NCBI RefSeq assembly: GCF_023635005.1
Contig: NZ_JAMLJM010000005.1
Location: 124,001-188,000, forward strand
Reading direction: 5' to 3'
DNA: 64,000 bases
Source of the DNA: Flavobacterium luminosum
GTDB taxonomy: Bacteria; Bacteroidota; Bacteroidia; Flavobacteriales; Flavobacteriaceae
Shown here: piece after piece, positions 43,082 to 50,866 of the stretch
Layout of the letters: the number at the start of each line of letters is the position of its first letter
Numbering within the stretch: position 1 is the stretch's first letter
Position numbers and translations under genes: made by a program
The notes under the pieces: generated by a model
Told to the model about the DNA's origin: nothing
Seen by the model: the letters and a program-made list of their open reading frames with translations, nothing else
Databases searched by the model: none

Positions 43082-43091
43082 TTTTTATATC

Positions 43092-43766
43092 ATGGCAAAG
43101 AAAATAACCGTAGAAATAAATAAGGATGCTATTGTGTCCATCTACACAGATTATGTACTAACTCATGGAAAAAAACCAAATTCTATCTATGAGTTTGCAA
43201 AAAATAATAGCATGGAGGAAGCAGAGTTCTACAAATACTTTGCCTCTTTTGAAGCTTTAGAAGAACAGTTTTTTTCAGATATGTTGCACTACACCTTAGA
43301 AATGTTGTCCAATTCTTCGGATTATGAACATTATGATGCATCACAAAAATTATCTTGTTTTTATTTCACTTTCTTCGAAGTAGCTACAGCTAATAGAAGT
43401 TTTGTCATGCATTTGTTGCAACAAGAAAGTATGCCTTTGAAGAATCTAATGAAGTTGAAATCACTGCGAAAAGATTTCTTGTCTTATGTGAAAACAGTAT
43501 TAGATACTCCGTATAAAATAGAAAATCAACGAATTACCGATATTCAGAATAGAGTCGTGCACGAAGGAGCTTGGTTGCAATTCATGTCTATCTTAAAATA
43601 TTGGATGGAAGATACCTCTGCTAGTTTCGAAAAAACAGATGTATTCATCGAAAAGTCAGTGAAAGCTAGTTTTGATATGGTGTATAATGTGCCTGTCGAA
43701 AGTATTCTAGATTTTGGAAAATTCATCTGGAAAGAAAAATTTGGAAATTTTAAAACAAGTAAATGA
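43092..43766 (+). CDS. TetR/AcrR-family transcriptional regulator
   Basis: 224 residues. The N-terminal helix-turn-helix region (about 8-55, IVSIYTDYVLTHGKKPNSIYEFAKNNSMEEAEFYKYFASFEALE pattern) has the YxxF-type end of the TetR recognition helix. The C-terminal helical domain resembles the TetR C-terminal family common in Flavobacteriia. It heads a plus-strand group with an ABC1 kinase and photolyases, and a perfect palindrome around its own -7 box suggests self-control. The ligand is unknown. Confidence 0.8.
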   Translation: MAKKITVEINKDAIVSIYTDYVLTHGKKPNSIYEFAKNNSMEEAEFYKYFASFEALEEQFFSDMLHYTLEMLSNSSDYEHYDASQKLSCFYFTFFEVATANRSFVMHLLQQESMPLKNLMKLKSLRKDFLSYVKTVLDTPYKIENQRITDIQNRVVHEGAWLQFMSILKYWMEDTSASFEKTDVFIEKSVKASFDMVYNVPVESILDFGKFIWKEKFGNFKTSK

Positions 43767-43848
43767 AACCTCTACAAATAAATTCTAAAAACCTATTGTT
43801 AAAAAAGGGGATTCCATATGTTTCCACTGAAAAATATAACTTAAACAA

Positions 43849-45156
43849 ATGAAAAAGATAGATTCTATTCCAACCAACAAAGTAGAACGTGTAGCGAAAT
43901 TAGTCACTACAGGGGTGAAAGTAGGTGGAAATTACCTTAAATATTACGGTGAAAGAGTAGTGAATCCTAGTTTGACTAAAGATAAACTACATGAAAATAA
44001 TGCCGCTGATATATACGATGGTTTGAAAGAATTAAAAGGGAGTGCACTAAAGGTAGCGCAAATGTTAAGTATGGAGAAAAATTTATTACCACAATCGTAT
44101 GTGGAAAAATTTTCTTTGTCGCAATTCTCTGTACCGCCACTTTCAGCGCCTTTAGTACGTAAAACGTTTAAAAATTATTTTAAAAAATATCCAGAAGATT
44201 TATTCGATGAATTTTCACCCGATTCTATCAATGCGGCAAGTATTGGTCAAGTCCATAAAGCAAAAAAATACGGTAAAGACTTGGCGGTAAAAATTCAATA
44301 TCCCGGAGTTAGAGAAAGTATTAGTACCGATATAGCTTTGGTAAAACCAATTGCGGTTCGCATGTTTAATCTTCAAGGTACTTCCGATGAATATTTTCAA
44401 GAAGTAGAAGATAAATTAACAGAAGAAACAGATTATAAACTAGAATTACAACAAAGTGAAGCGGTCCGTAAAGAATGTGAAGTGGTTGAAAACTTAAAAT
44501 TCCCAAGTTATTATCCGGAATTATCATCAGATAAAATCATCACCATGGATTGGATGAAGGGAGTGCATTTATCTGAATTCTGTAATACCGAAACATCTCA
44601 AGAAAAAAGGAATCGAGTGGGACAAACGCTTTGGAATTTTTACATGTTTCAAATTCACCAATTGAAAAAGTTTCATGCAGACCCGCATCCAGGGAATTTC
44701 TTAGTAGACGATGAAGCGAATTTAATTGCTATCGATTTTGGTTGTATGAAACAAATTCCGGATTCGTTTTATAAACCTTATTTTGAAGTGTCTACACCAA
44801 GTGCTTTGGCCGATATGGATTATTTTAAAAAGAAACTTTTCGAATTAGAAATCTTAAAATCAACAGACAGTCCAAAGGAAATTGAGTTTTTCACCGCTAT
44901 GTTTCATGAATTACTGACGGTTTTTACGGAGCCTATTCACAAACCGGAATTCGATTTTGCTAATCCAGAGTTTTTCGGAAAAATAGCAGCACTAAGTGAA
45001 AAGTTTGCCAATGATAAACAACTGCGAAAAATGAATGGAAATAGAGGTTCTAAACATTTTATCTATGTGAATAGAACGTTTTTTGGCTTATATAATTTAA
45101 TGTTTGATATCAAAGCCAAAATCAAAATCAACGACTTTGAAAAATACTTATCATAA
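43849..45156 (+). CDS. ABC1/AarF/UbiB family atypical kinase
   Basis: 435 residues. Family motifs in order: KxGQ-like segment LKGSALKVAQMLSMEKNLLPQ (about 60-80), SIGQVHKAKKYGKDLAVKIQYPGV with the ATP-binding Lys, EETDYKLELQQSEA, HADPHPGNFLVDDEANLIAIDFGCMKQIP (catalytic and metal loops). UbiB relatives act as ATPases in isoprenoid-lipid or quinone metabolism. In this cluster, between a TetR regulator and light-dependent repair genes, a membrane or photoprotective role is possible but not shown. Confidence 0.88.
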   Translation: MKKIDSIPTNKVERVAKLVTTGVKVGGNYLKYYGERVVNPSLTKDKLHENNAADIYDGLKELKGSALKVAQMLSMEKNLLPQSYVEKFSLSQFSVPPLSAPLVRKTFKNYFKKYPEDLFDEFSPDSINAASIGQVHKAKKYGKDLAVKIQYPGVRESISTDIALVKPIAVRMFNLQGTSDEYFQEVEDKLTEETDYKLELQQSEAVRKECEVVENLKFPSYYPELSSDKIITMDWMKGVHLSEFCNTETSQEKRNRVGQTLWNFYMFQIHQLKKFHADPHPGNFLVDDEANLIAIDFGCMKQIPDSFYKPYFEVSTPSALADMDYFKKKLFELEILKSTDSPKEIEFFTAMFHELLTVFTEPIHKPEFDFANPEFFGKIAALSEKFANDKQLRKMNGNRGSKHFIYVNRTFFGLYNLMFDIKAKIKINDFEKYLS

Positions 45157-45287
45157 AGGGAACAAATCGTATTTGCCCAGCAAGATTTGTGTCACTTGTG
45201 AAAAGCCATTTTCTTGGCGAAAGAAATGGAAAAAAAAACTGGGAAGAAGTAAAATATTGTAGCGATGCGTGCAGAAAAAGGAAATAA
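45137..45287 (+). pseudogene. DUF2256-like zinc-ribbon gene, frameshifted at an A9 run
   Basis: One frame encodes KGNKSYLPSKICVTCEKPFSWRKKW, then a run of nine A (45230-45238), after which a different frame continues NWEEVKYCSDACRKRK and a stop at 45287. Joined, this is a complete DUF2256 protein: LPSK, CxxC, PFxWRKKW, W, YCSxxC. Eight A residues would restore the frame. No ATG is seen; a TTG at 45137 overlapping the aarF end is the best start. DUF2256 genes often accompany photolyases, as here. It is either a broken gene, a sequencing error, or a case of slippage during expression. Confidence 0.7.
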
Positions 45288-46578
45288 AAAAATCATTTGG
45301 TTCAGAAATAATTTGCGAACACATGATGCTGCTTTTTGGAATCATATTCAAGAATCAGACGAAGTGATTGCAGTGTATTGTCTTGAACCAAAATGGTTAG
45401 AACCCACTCCATACGGTTGGAAAAAAATGGAAGTTTTTCGTGCGCAATTTTTATTGGAAACTTTAGCAGATTTGCAGCAGAATTTGTCTAAAAACAATAT
45501 TTCTTTTTACTTTTTTCAAACCGATGCAGTTCGCGCTTTTGAACAAATTCATGAAGTTTTTCCATTTGATACGATCATTACTCAAGCAGAATGGACGTAT
45601 GAAGAAGTTGCAGTCGAACAAAAATTAAAAACAGCATTTCCAACAGTAGCTTGGAAGGTTGATTATGATCAATTTTTAATTGAACCCTCAAATTTACCTT
45701 TTTCCATAGAGCAATTGCCTGATGTTTTTACTTCGTACCGCAAGAAAGTGGAACAAAAATGGGCGGTAAATGAAGTAATTATAAAACCGAATGTGCTCTT
45801 CAAAAAAATTGAAATGCCTTTTTCTTCTACAACACCTTCAGTAGAACAATTAGGTTATGAATCTATTGTTGTCGATGAACGCTCGGCTTTTCCTTGTAAA
45901 GGAGGAGAGTCAGAAGCCTTACGTCATTTGAAAAAATACATTTGGGAGCACCAACAAATCACAACGTATAAAGAAACTAGAAATGAATTAGTAGGTATTC
46001 AATACAGCACTAAATTTTCACCTTGGTTGGCCAATGGGCCTCTGTCGTCTCGAACCATCTATCATGAGGTTAGAAAATTTGAAGACGAAGTTTTAGAAAA
46101 TGATTCCACTTATTGGGTTTTATTCGAACTATTGTGGCGTGATTTTTTCAAATGTGTAAGCATGAAATACGGGAATCAATTGTTTCAACTTTCTGGGATT
46201 TTGAATCGAAATTATCGCTGGAAGACGAATGAAAAAGCCATCAATGATTGGATAAATGGAAAAACCAAATATGATTTTGTCAATGCTAATATGTTGGAAC
46301 TGAAAAGTACCGGTTGGATGAGCAACAGAGGCAGACAAAACGTAGCGAGTTATTTTGCAAAAGAAATGGAGCAGGATTGGCGTATTGGGGCGAGTTATTT
46401 TGAAGCTTATTTAATTGATTATGATGTGCATTCTAATTATGGGAATTGGAATTATTTAGCGGGCGTGGGAAATGACCCTAGAGATCGAAAGTTTAATATT
46501 GACTTACAAGCCAAAAATTACGATAATTTTCATGTATTTCGCAACCTTTGGTTAACTAAAAAAGCGGTAGAGTTATGA
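45265..46578 (+). CDS. Cryptochrome DASH / photolyase family flavoprotein
   Basis: 437 residues. N-terminal photolyase domain (about 8-140, KKIIWFRNNLRTHDAAFW) and C-terminal FAD domain with the CRY-DASH features YSTKFSPWLANGPLSSRTIYHEV, LLWRDFFKCVSMKYG, TGWMSNRGRQNVASYF, and YDVHSNYGNWNYLAGVGNDPRDR. It probably repairs single-stranded cyclobutane dimers or senses blue light. Its start overlaps the end of the DUF2256 frame, and its stop overlaps the next start (ATGA). Confidence 0.92.
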   Translation: MRAEKGNKKIIWFRNNLRTHDAAFWNHIQESDEVIAVYCLEPKWLEPTPYGWKKMEVFRAQFLLETLADLQQNLSKNNISFYFFQTDAVRAFEQIHEVFPFDTIITQAEWTYEEVAVEQKLKTAFPTVAWKVDYDQFLIEPSNLPFSIEQLPDVFTSYRKKVEQKWAVNEVIIKPNVLFKKIEMPFSSTTPSVEQLGYESIVVDERSAFPCKGGESEALRHLKKYIWEHQQITTYKETRNELVGIQYSTKFSPWLANGPLSSRTIYHEVRKFEDEVLENDSTYWVLFELLWRDFFKCVSMKYGNQLFQLSGILNRNYRWKTNEKAINDWINGKTKYDFVNANMLELKSTGWMSNRGRQNVASYFAKEMEQDWRIGASYFEAYLIDYDVHSNYGNWNYLAGVGNDPRDRKFNIDLQAKNYDNFHVFRNLWLTKKAVEL

Positions 46579-48101
46579 TTTTACGCTTGATTTTAGGTGA
46601 CCAATTAAATAGTAATCATTCTTGGTTTCAGGAAGAAGACCAATCACGTTATTTATACGCGTTGATGGAAGTACAATCGGAAACCGATTATGTGAGGCAT
46701 CACCAGCAAAAAGTAGTTGCTTTTTTTGCTGCTATGCGAAATTTTGCCGAAGAATTACAAGCCAAAGGATGTCAGGTTTATTATTTCAAAATCAATGATC
46801 AGCATAATCAGCATTCTTTTGAAAAAAACATAGCGTTGTTACAAACGCAATTCGAAATTTCAGCCATACAGTATCAATTGCCAGATGAGTATCGCTTGTA
46901 TCAAGAATTCAAAAAGTTTAAATCAATTTTTTCTGTTGAAGTAAAAGCCCATGAGTCGGAACATTTCTATTGTAGTTTACAAGATATTGCCGATTTAGGG
47001 AAGGAAAAGAAATATTATTTACTTGAAAATTTTTATCGCCATTTAAGAAAGAAACACCAGATTTTAATGGTTCATGACAAACCAGTAGGTGGAAAATGGA
47101 ATTTCGATTTTGAAAATAGAAATAAATGGAAAAATCAAGTGCCTATTCCAGCAGCTGTTCAATTTAATAATGATGTCACAAACATTGTTGAAGAGTTGAA
47201 TGAAAAAGGAATTGTCACATTTGGGAAATCAGTAACTACATCAAATTACCCTAAATCAAGAGTCCAAGCATTGGAACAATTATATTATTTCATAAAGCAT
47301 TTGTTACCTCATTTTGGGACTTATCAAGACGCCATGCATACAGAAGAAGTGTTGCTGTTTCACTCTAACTTATCTTTTGCTATGAATGTAAAAATGTTGA
47401 GTCCTAAAGAAGTGGTGCAAAAAGTAGAAGAATATTTCTATAAAAATCAAGAGCATATAGGCTTAGCGCAAGTGGAAGGATTTATACGTCAAATTTTAGG
47501 ATGGAGAGAATACGTAAGAATGGTGTACTGGAATAAGTTCGAAGAAGTAAAATCCAGTAATTTTTTAGATAACAAATATCTATTGCCTGAAGTTTTTTGG
47601 ACAGGGAAATCGCAAATGAAGTGTGTGACAACTTGTGCGCAAAATTCATTGGAACATGCTTATGCGCATCACATTCAACGATTAATGGTTTTAGGGAATT
47701 ATGCGCTTTTAATGGAAACAAATCCAGATGAAGTGGATGCTTGGTATTTAGGCGTGTATGTAGATGCTATCGAATGGGTGCAATTACCTAACACTAGAGG
47801 AATGAGTCAGTTTGCTGATGGTGGAATTGTGGCTACAAAACCGTATATCTCATCAGGGAATTATATCGATAAAATGAGTAATTATTGTTCGTCTTGTACC
47901 TACGACAAAAAAACAAAAACAGAAGAAAATAGTTGTCCTTTTAATAGTTTGTATTGGCATTTTTTAGACCGAAATAGAAGTCGTTTTGAAACAAATCAGC
48001 GCATGAAAATGATGTATGCTTTATTAAACAAAATGGATTCAGAAGAAATAAATAAGATTAATCAACGGGCTCAGTATTTAATTCAAACCAGAAATTGTTA
48101 G
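46575..48101 (+). CDS. Fe-S cluster-containing (6-4)-type bacterial photolyase (FeS-BCP family)
   Basis: 508 residues of the deoxyribodipyrimidine photolyase-related family. The N-terminal antenna-binding domain begins LRLILGDQLNSNHSWFQEED. The FAD domain contains FIRQILGWREYVRMVYW and HIQRLMVLGNYALLMETNPDEVD. The four cysteines expected to hold a 4Fe-4S cluster are visible: one in QMKCVTTC, and the C-terminal set YCSSC...SCPFN. This family uses a ribityllumazine antenna and repairs (6-4) photoproducts. It is coupled to the cryptochrome gene by an ATGA overlap. Confidence 0.92.
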   Translation: MILRLILGDQLNSNHSWFQEEDQSRYLYALMEVQSETDYVRHHQQKVVAFFAAMRNFAEELQAKGCQVYYFKINDQHNQHSFEKNIALLQTQFEISAIQYQLPDEYRLYQEFKKFKSIFSVEVKAHESEHFYCSLQDIADLGKEKKYYLLENFYRHLRKKHQILMVHDKPVGGKWNFDFENRNKWKNQVPIPAAVQFNNDVTNIVEELNEKGIVTFGKSVTTSNYPKSRVQALEQLYYFIKHLLPHFGTYQDAMHTEEVLLFHSNLSFAMNVKMLSPKEVVQKVEEYFYKNQEHIGLAQVEGFIRQILGWREYVRMVYWNKFEEVKSSNFLDNKYLLPEVFWTGKSQMKCVTTCAQNSLEHAYAHHIQRLMVLGNYALLMETNPDEVDAWYLGVYVDAIEWVQLPNTRGMSQFADGGIVATKPYISSGNYIDKMSNYCSSCTYDKKTKTEENSCPFNSLYWHFLDRNRSRFETNQRMKMMYALLNKMDSEEINKINQRAQYLIQTRNC

Positions 48102-48108
48102 ATCAAAA

Positions 48109-48420
48109 ATGAGTGTAGCGAAAATTATAGCGCCAAGAACCAATTCGGCATTTACAGAGGCTGAAATTGATAGAATCATAGAAATGGCATGGGAGGACAG
48201 AACGCCTTTTGAAGCTATTGAATATCAATTTGGAATTCCTGAAAAAGAGGTAATCCAAATCATGAGAAAAGAATTAAAACGTTCTTCTTTTAATCTCTGG
48301 CGAAAAAGAGTGAACTCGGGTGTAAGTCAAAAACATGCACAAAAACGCAATCCAGAGATTAACCGATTTAAGTGTGCTTTACAAAGACAAATAACAGGAA
48401 ATAAGATATCAAAAAGATGA
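48109..48420 (+). CDS. TIGR03643 / DUF2805 family protein
   Basis: 103 residues, small and basic. The conserved core is FTEAEIDRIIEMAWEDRTPFEAIE followed by a helix-turn-helix-like GIPEKEVIQIMRKEL, then SSFNLWRKRV and a basic tail. Genes of this family are usually found next to photolyase/cryptochrome genes, as here, but no function is known. It overlaps the SDR gene start (ATGA). Confidence 0.8.
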   Translation: MSVAKIIAPRTNSAFTEAEIDRIIEMAWEDRTPFEAIEYQFGIPEKEVIQIMRKELKRSSFNLWRKRVNSGVSQKHAQKRNPEINRFKCALQRQITGNKISKR

Positions 48421-49100
48421 AAAAATATTTAATAATAGGAGGAAGCAAAGGCATCTCCAAAGAAATAGTCAAACAAATTTCTGCTCAAGGTGATTTTTGT
48501 TATGTGATTTCTAGAACAACTCCCGATTATACTTTCAATGGAACTCATTTTACTCTAAATGCGTTAACAGATGATTTACCAACAATCGAGAGTTTAGATG
48601 GGTTAGTGTATGGAATTGGAACTATTAATTTAAAACCTTTTAATAGACTTTCAGCGAATGATTTTCTAAATGATTGGCAAGTAAATGTAATGGGAGCTGT
48701 GAAAATAATCCAACATTATTTACCTCAATTAAAGAATTCGGAGCAAGCGAGTATTGTATTGTTTAGCTCAGTGGCAGCACAACGAGGCATGTCTTTTCAT
48801 GCGAGTATAGGGGCAGCAAAAGGTGCAGTTGAAGGATTAGTGAAAAGTTTAGCAGCTGAGTTAGCTCCAAAAATACGTGTAAATGCTATTGCTCCTTCCA
48901 TCGTAGAAACGCCTTTGGCGGCAGGCATTTTAAGAAATGAAACCATCAAGGAAAATATGGTGGCTAAACATCCATTGAAACGCATTTTACAACCTGAAGA
49001 TGTGGCTAAAACGGCTGTGTTTTTATTAAGTGATACCTCGAATGGAATCACTGGGCAAATTTTTATACAAGATAATGGACTGATTTCTATCAGCAACTAA
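48417..49100 (+). CDS. Short-chain dehydrogenase/reductase
   Basis: 227 residues. The Rossmann nucleotide loop is at the N-terminus (IIGGSKGISKEIV). The expected NNAG-like position reads YGIGTINLK. The catalytic serine is in VLFSSVAAQRG, but the position of the usual YxxxK reads HASIGAAKGAVEGL: the Lys is present and the Tyr is replaced by Ser or displaced. C-terminal features RVNAIAPSIVETPL and GITGQIFIQDNG are normal. Substrate unknown. It is part of the photolyase cluster, and the altered active site may mean a non-standard activity. Confidence 0.85.
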   Translation: MKKYLIIGGSKGISKEIVKQISAQGDFCYVISRTTPDYTFNGTHFTLNALTDDLPTIESLDGLVYGIGTINLKPFNRLSANDFLNDWQVNVMGAVKIIQHYLPQLKNSEQASIVLFSSVAAQRGMSFHASIGAAKGAVEGLVKSLAAELAPKIRVNAIAPSIVETPLAAGILRNETIKENMVAKHPLKRILQPEDVAKTAVFLLSDTSNGITGQIFIQDNGLISISN

Positions 49101-49111
49101 ATTTAAAAGCT

Positions 49112-49798
49112 ATGACAATGAACCCAACATTAGATAAATCAAAATTAGTCTCATTTTCTATCGATGAAATAGGAGACAACCATTTATTTACCTCTGTAGA
49201 AACACCCATGAAAGCGGATGCTTTTGCAATCTCTGATGCAGAGAAGAAAGAAAAAGTAGCCTATCATTTCAAAGAAATTATGGAAATTTTAGGTCTGAAT
49301 TTAACAGATGATTCATTAAAAGGGACACCACAACGTGTGGCTAAAATGTATATCGATGAAATTTTCTGTGGATTAAATCCGGCAAATAAACCTCAAGTGG
49401 CTCTTTTTGAAAATAAATACCAATATAATCAGATGTTGGTAGAAAAAAACATTACGTTTTACTCGAATTGCGAACATCATTTCGTGCCTATTTATGGCAA
49501 AATTCATGTGGCATATATTTCAAAAGGAAAAGTAATTGGTTTGTCAAAAATTAACCGAATTGTTCAGTATTTTGCTCAAAGACCACAAGTGCAAGAACGA
49601 TTGACGATGCAAATTGGTTTAGAGTTACAAGAAATTTTAGAAACAGAAGATATTGCTGTAATTGTGGATGCTAAGCATTTGTGTGTTTCTTCTCGTGGTA
49701 TCAAAGACGAAAGTTCGGCAACCGTGACTAGTTATTATGGAGGAGTGTTCCAAAATGAGCAAAAAGTAATTGAATTACATAATTATTTAAAAATGTAA
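49112..49798 (+). CDS. folE: GTP cyclohydrolase I
   Basis: Converts GTP to dihydroneopterin triphosphate for pterins and folate. 228 residues with a longer N-terminal extension than usual (about 1-45). Core motifs: GTPQRVAKMYIDEIFCGL, zinc-ligand YSNCEHHFVPIYGKIHVAY, SKINRIVQYFAQRPQVQERL, and the second zinc Cys in KHLCVSSRGIKDESS. As the last gene of the photolyase cluster it may supply pterins for light-harvesting cofactors, or may simply be the folate gene of the cell. Confidence 0.95.
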   Translation: MTMNPTLDKSKLVSFSIDEIGDNHLFTSVETPMKADAFAISDAEKKEKVAYHFKEIMEILGLNLTDDSLKGTPQRVAKMYIDEIFCGLNPANKPQVALFENKYQYNQMLVEKNITFYSNCEHHFVPIYGKIHVAYISKGKVIGLSKINRIVQYFAQRPQVQERLTMQIGLELQEILETEDIAVIVDAKHLCVSSRGIKDESSATVTSYYGGVFQNEQKVIELHNYLKM

Positions 49799-49808
49799 TT
49801 TTATAGCA

Positions 49809-49836
49809 TTGGTTCTAAATACTTTTAATATCTTTG
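49809..49836 (+). promoter_or_regulatory. Promoter of the pheA operon
   Basis: TTG (49809-49811), 17-base spacer, TATCTTTG (49829-49836): an exact flavobacterial promoter 21 bases before the leader peptide. Confidence 0.7.
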
Positions 49837-49856
49837 TCATAGACATTTAGAAATAC

Positions 49857-49937
49857 ATGAACAACCTATTTGCATATTTTAACAATTTCTTCTTTTACTT
49901 CTGGTATCAGATGCGGGATTGTTATTGTGTAAACTAA
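49857..49937 (+). CDS. pheL: Phenylalanine/tyrosine leader peptide (pheA attenuator)
   Basis: 26 codons, MNNLFAYFNNFFFYFWYQMRDCYCVN, given here in pieces: MNNLFAYFNN, then FFFYFWYQ, then MRDCYCVN. It contains six Phe, four Tyr and one Trp. The codons for R-D-C (CGGGATTGT, 49914-49922) are exactly complementary to ACAATCCCG (49962-49970), the 5' part of the terminator that follows. The last Phe codon of the cluster starts 15 bases before this strand. Stalling at Phe codons would free it and allow read-through into pheA. Product and position agree with attenuation by Phe-tRNA. Confidence 0.82.
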   Translation: MNNLFAYFNNFFFYFWYQMRDCYCVN

Positions 49938-49964
49938 AGTTGACTTAAAGTTATATATAATACA

Positions 49965-49997
49965 ATCCCGATGTACTGATACATCGGGATTTTTTTT
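49965..49997 (+). terminator. Attenuator terminator of pheA
   Basis: Perfect 11-bp stem ATCCCGATGTA (49965-49975) and TACATCGGGAT (49980-49990) with loop CTGA and eight T. It ends 8 bases before the pheA start codon. Confidence 0.9.
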
Positions 49998-50005
49998 GAT
50001 ACAAT

Positions 50006-50827
50006 ATGGTAGCAATTCAGGGAATAAAAGGGTCTTTTCATCATCAAGTAGCGCAAAATTACTTTGGGGTAGAACAAGAAATATTGATCTGTCATTCTTT
50101 TCGAGAAGTAGCAAATCAATTAAAAAATAAAGAAGCGACAACAGGTGTGATGGCTATTGAAAATTCTATAGCAGGAACGATTTTGCCGAATTATGCTTTA
50201 ATCGATACGTTTGATTTGCAAATTATTGGAGAATATTTTCTCAATATAGACATGCATTTTATGGCTTTACCCGATCAAAGCATTGAAGATATTCACGAAG
50301 TACATTCCCATCCGATTGCCTTATTACAGTGCGCTAATTTTTTTGAAGATTATCCACACATTAAACTGGTTGAAAGTTCTGATACCGCATTTGCCGCAAA
50401 ACAAATCAAAGAAAAACAACTAAAAGGAATAGGGGCCTTGGCTGGACCTATTGCATCGGACCTATATGATTTAGAAATATTAGCTAAAAGTGTGCACACG
50501 GTAAAAAGTAATAAAACCCGATTTGTTATTCTGAAAAATAAAGATCTTGAAAAAGCAGAATTGTCAAACAAAGCTTCTTTGAAATTCGAGTTAGACGATA
50601 CGCCGGGAAGTTTGGCCACGGTGTTAAATGTCTTGAACAATTGTAAGTTGAATTTAACGAAAATCCAGTCGTTGCCCATTATCGAACAACCTTTTCAATA
50701 TTCTTTTTTTGTCGATGTGGTTTTTGAAAAATATAAGCACTATGAAAAAGCAAAAAAATTATTGGAGATCATGACAACACATTTTAAGGTTTTAGGAGAA
50801 TATCAAGCAGGAGAACCGCAAGAATAA
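50006..50827 (+). CDS. pheA: Prephenate dehydratase
   Basis: 273 residues without a fused chorismate mutase. The catalytic domain covers about 1-180 (IQGIKGSFHHQVAQNYFG, ENSIAGTILPNYALID) with the catalytic Thr-Arg-Phe motif in SNKTRFVIL. The C-terminal ACT domain (about 188-265, ASLKFELDDTPGSLATVLNVL) gives feedback control by phenylalanine. The chorismate mutase activity is supplied by the next gene. Expression is probably governed by the leader peptide attenuator directly upstream. Confidence 0.95.
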   Translation: MVAIQGIKGSFHHQVAQNYFGVEQEILICHSFREVANQLKNKEATTGVMAIENSIAGTILPNYALIDTFDLQIIGEYFLNIDMHFMALPDQSIEDIHEVHSHPIALLQCANFFEDYPHIKLVESSDTAFAAKQIKEKQLKGIGALAGPIASDLYDLEILAKSVHTVKSNKTRFVILKNKDLEKAELSNKASLKFELDDTPGSLATVLNVLNNCKLNLTKIQSLPIIEQPFQYSFFVDVVFEKYKHYEKAKKLLEIMTTHFKVLGEYQAGEPQE

Positions 50828-50866
50828 AAGAAAAAATAATTTTAAATTTACAGTATATTTAGAACG

